A stretch of DNA of 5,382 bases. Source: Bacillota bacterium (GTDB lineage Bacteria; Bacillota; Clostridia; Lachnospirales; Lachnospiraceae). Positions 4,871 to 5,382 of this stretch are shown one piece after another; position 1 is the stretch's first letter, and every line of letters begins with the position of its first letter. The translations under genes and the position numbers were made by a program. The notes under the pieces were generated by a model. It searched no databases. It saw only the letters and a list, made by a program, of their open reading frames with translations, and was not told where the DNA came from. The stretch is from the NCBI GenBank assembly GCA_023387655.1, contig JAEWHR010000224.1, forward strand, positions 1 through 5,382. Reading direction: 5' to 3'.

Positions 4871-4910
4871 ATCACTTTGTTTTTATCCGCAGGTAACAAA
4901 TGAGTGTGAT
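4871..4910. repeat. Imperfect inverted repeat in the gap after the QueG-like gene
   Basis: ATCAC-TTTGTT on the left and AACAAA-(5 bases)-GTGAT on the right pair around a 13-base centre, with a five-base bulge on one side. No T-run follows on the minus strand, so it is a poor terminator. A 20-codon plus-strand open stretch (4869-4931) overlaps it and has no start. Confidence 0.3.
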
Positions 4911-4978
4911 GAAATACTCGTCAAGGGATAGAACATTGGTACACTGATATGTTGGAACATATTTTATCGCTTTCTTTT

Positions 4979-5382
4979 TTATTTAGTTAAATTATTATAC
5001 ATATACTTTTGAGTCCATGGACAATAGACTAAACATTTTAAACAGCCAACGCAGTGGTATACATCAACTATAAAATCTCTATTCAAACCTTGTTTCCATG
5101 TAGTTCCATGGATTGCACTTGTGGGACATATGTCCTTGCAAATAGTGCAATCTCCACATTTAGATATTATCATCGGTTTATTTTCAATAGGAAGCGGTGC
5201 ATTTGTTAAAACAGTACACATACAAAACGCACTTCCATATTCTGGAGTAACTAACAAATTACTTTTTCCAATCCAACCTAGTCCAGCCAATATAGCAATT
5301 TTTTTATGCGGAAGAGTAGTGGTTTTTGTTGTTTCATCATAAAAACCATTTATTAGATTTCTATCCGATTGTGCATAGGCTC
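4979..5382 (-). CDS. QueG-like double [4Fe-4S] cluster protein, C-terminal 133 residues (5' end outside window)
   Basis: The frame runs through the right edge of the window. The TTG at 5290 is internal, because the preceding codons (TTTLPHKKIAILAGLGWIGK) belong to the same conserved block. That block, then LLVTPEYGSAFCMCTVLTNA, is typical of epoxyqueuosine reductase-related proteins annotated as 4Fe-4S double-cluster binding. Two ferredoxin-type motifs follow: C75-x2-C78-x2-C81-x3-C85-P and C110-x2-C113-x2-C116-x3-C120-P (fragment numbering). QueG itself uses cobalamin and these clusters in the last step of queuosine synthesis and then carries HEAT-like repeats. Here the protein stops 13 residues after the last Cys, so it is more likely a shorter QueG-like paralogue, perhaps with another substrate, and no gene symbol is given. 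It is probably a cytosolic redox protein. No clear terminator follows. Confidence 0.85.
   Translation of the reverse strand, partial: AYAQSDRNLINGFYDETTKTTTLPHKKIAILAGLGWIGKSNLLVTPEYGSAFCMCTVLTNAPLPIENKPMIISKCGDCTICKDICPTSAIHGTTWKQGLNRDFIVDVYHCVGCLKCLVYCPWTQKYMYNNLTK

Noticed and set aside
1892..4924. CTCGTCAAG shared by the gaps at 1892-1900 and 4918ff
   Set aside because: Nine bases without matching flanks is within chance for A+T-rich gaps, and no promoter spacing fits either copy.
4947..4962. ATATGTT-GG-AACATAT palindrome as a terminator of the QueG-like gene
   Set aside because: On the minus strand no T-run follows it, and a two-base loop is too tight. At most it is an operator-like palindrome.
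5121..5342. Plus-strand 73-codon open frame
   Set aside because: Antisense to the double-cluster iron-sulfur gene, whose Cys motifs are unmistakable.
1..5382. CRISPR array, toxin-antitoxin pair, phage defence operon or complete insertion sequence
   Set aside because: No regularly spaced repeats, paired small genes, nuclease/helicase motifs or transposase with terminal repeats were seen on either strand.

Overview
The window looks like chromosomal or accessory DNA from a low-GC Gram-positive bacterium, probably a clostridium or relative. This rests on the strong A+T bias, the AGGAGG-type ribosome binding sites, the near-consensus sigma-A promoters and the protein types. No residue pattern fixes a species.

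All seven substantial genes lie on the minus strand, so transcription runs from the right end to the left. Read that way they are: a 5'-truncated QueG-like double [4Fe-4S] cluster protein (4979-5382), a GNAT N-acetyltransferase (4214-4708), a protein joining a DUF1905-like N-terminal domain to a C39-like cysteine peptidase domain (3003-3677), a class I SAM methyltransferase with a GTG start (1962-2720), a second and distinct class I SAM methyltransferase (1198-1809), a VOC/glyoxalase-fold protein (584-979) and the N-terminal part of an uncharacterised Cys-rich protein (1-413). They are separated by 150-530 bp, several have their own promoter, and one has a clear intrinsic terminator. The layout is a row of single-gene units rather than an operon, and no shared pathway can be read from it. 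Small modifying, detoxifying or stress-type enzymes like these are common cargo in variable regions.

The gaps carry much of the interest. The 3678-4208 gap holds, on the opposite (plus) strand, a 50-codon fragment that resembles the segment of tyrosine recombinases just before the HxxR motif. It is followed by an 8-bp perfect inverted repeat around an 8-bp centre containing TTCGAA, and then by a plus-strand terminator with no intact gene to serve. This looks like the remains of an integrated element. The 2721-3002 gap holds three protein-like open stretches in different frames that read as decayed gene ends. It also holds a near-consensus promoter for the downstream methyltransferase and a 14-bp direct repeat, one copy of which covers the expected transcription start.

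The best candidate for something undescribed is the DUF1905-like/C39-like peptidase protein, which has an apparently complete Cys-His-Asp set and no ABC exporter next to it. No defence system, CRISPR array, rRNA, intact tRNA or complete insertion sequence was found.
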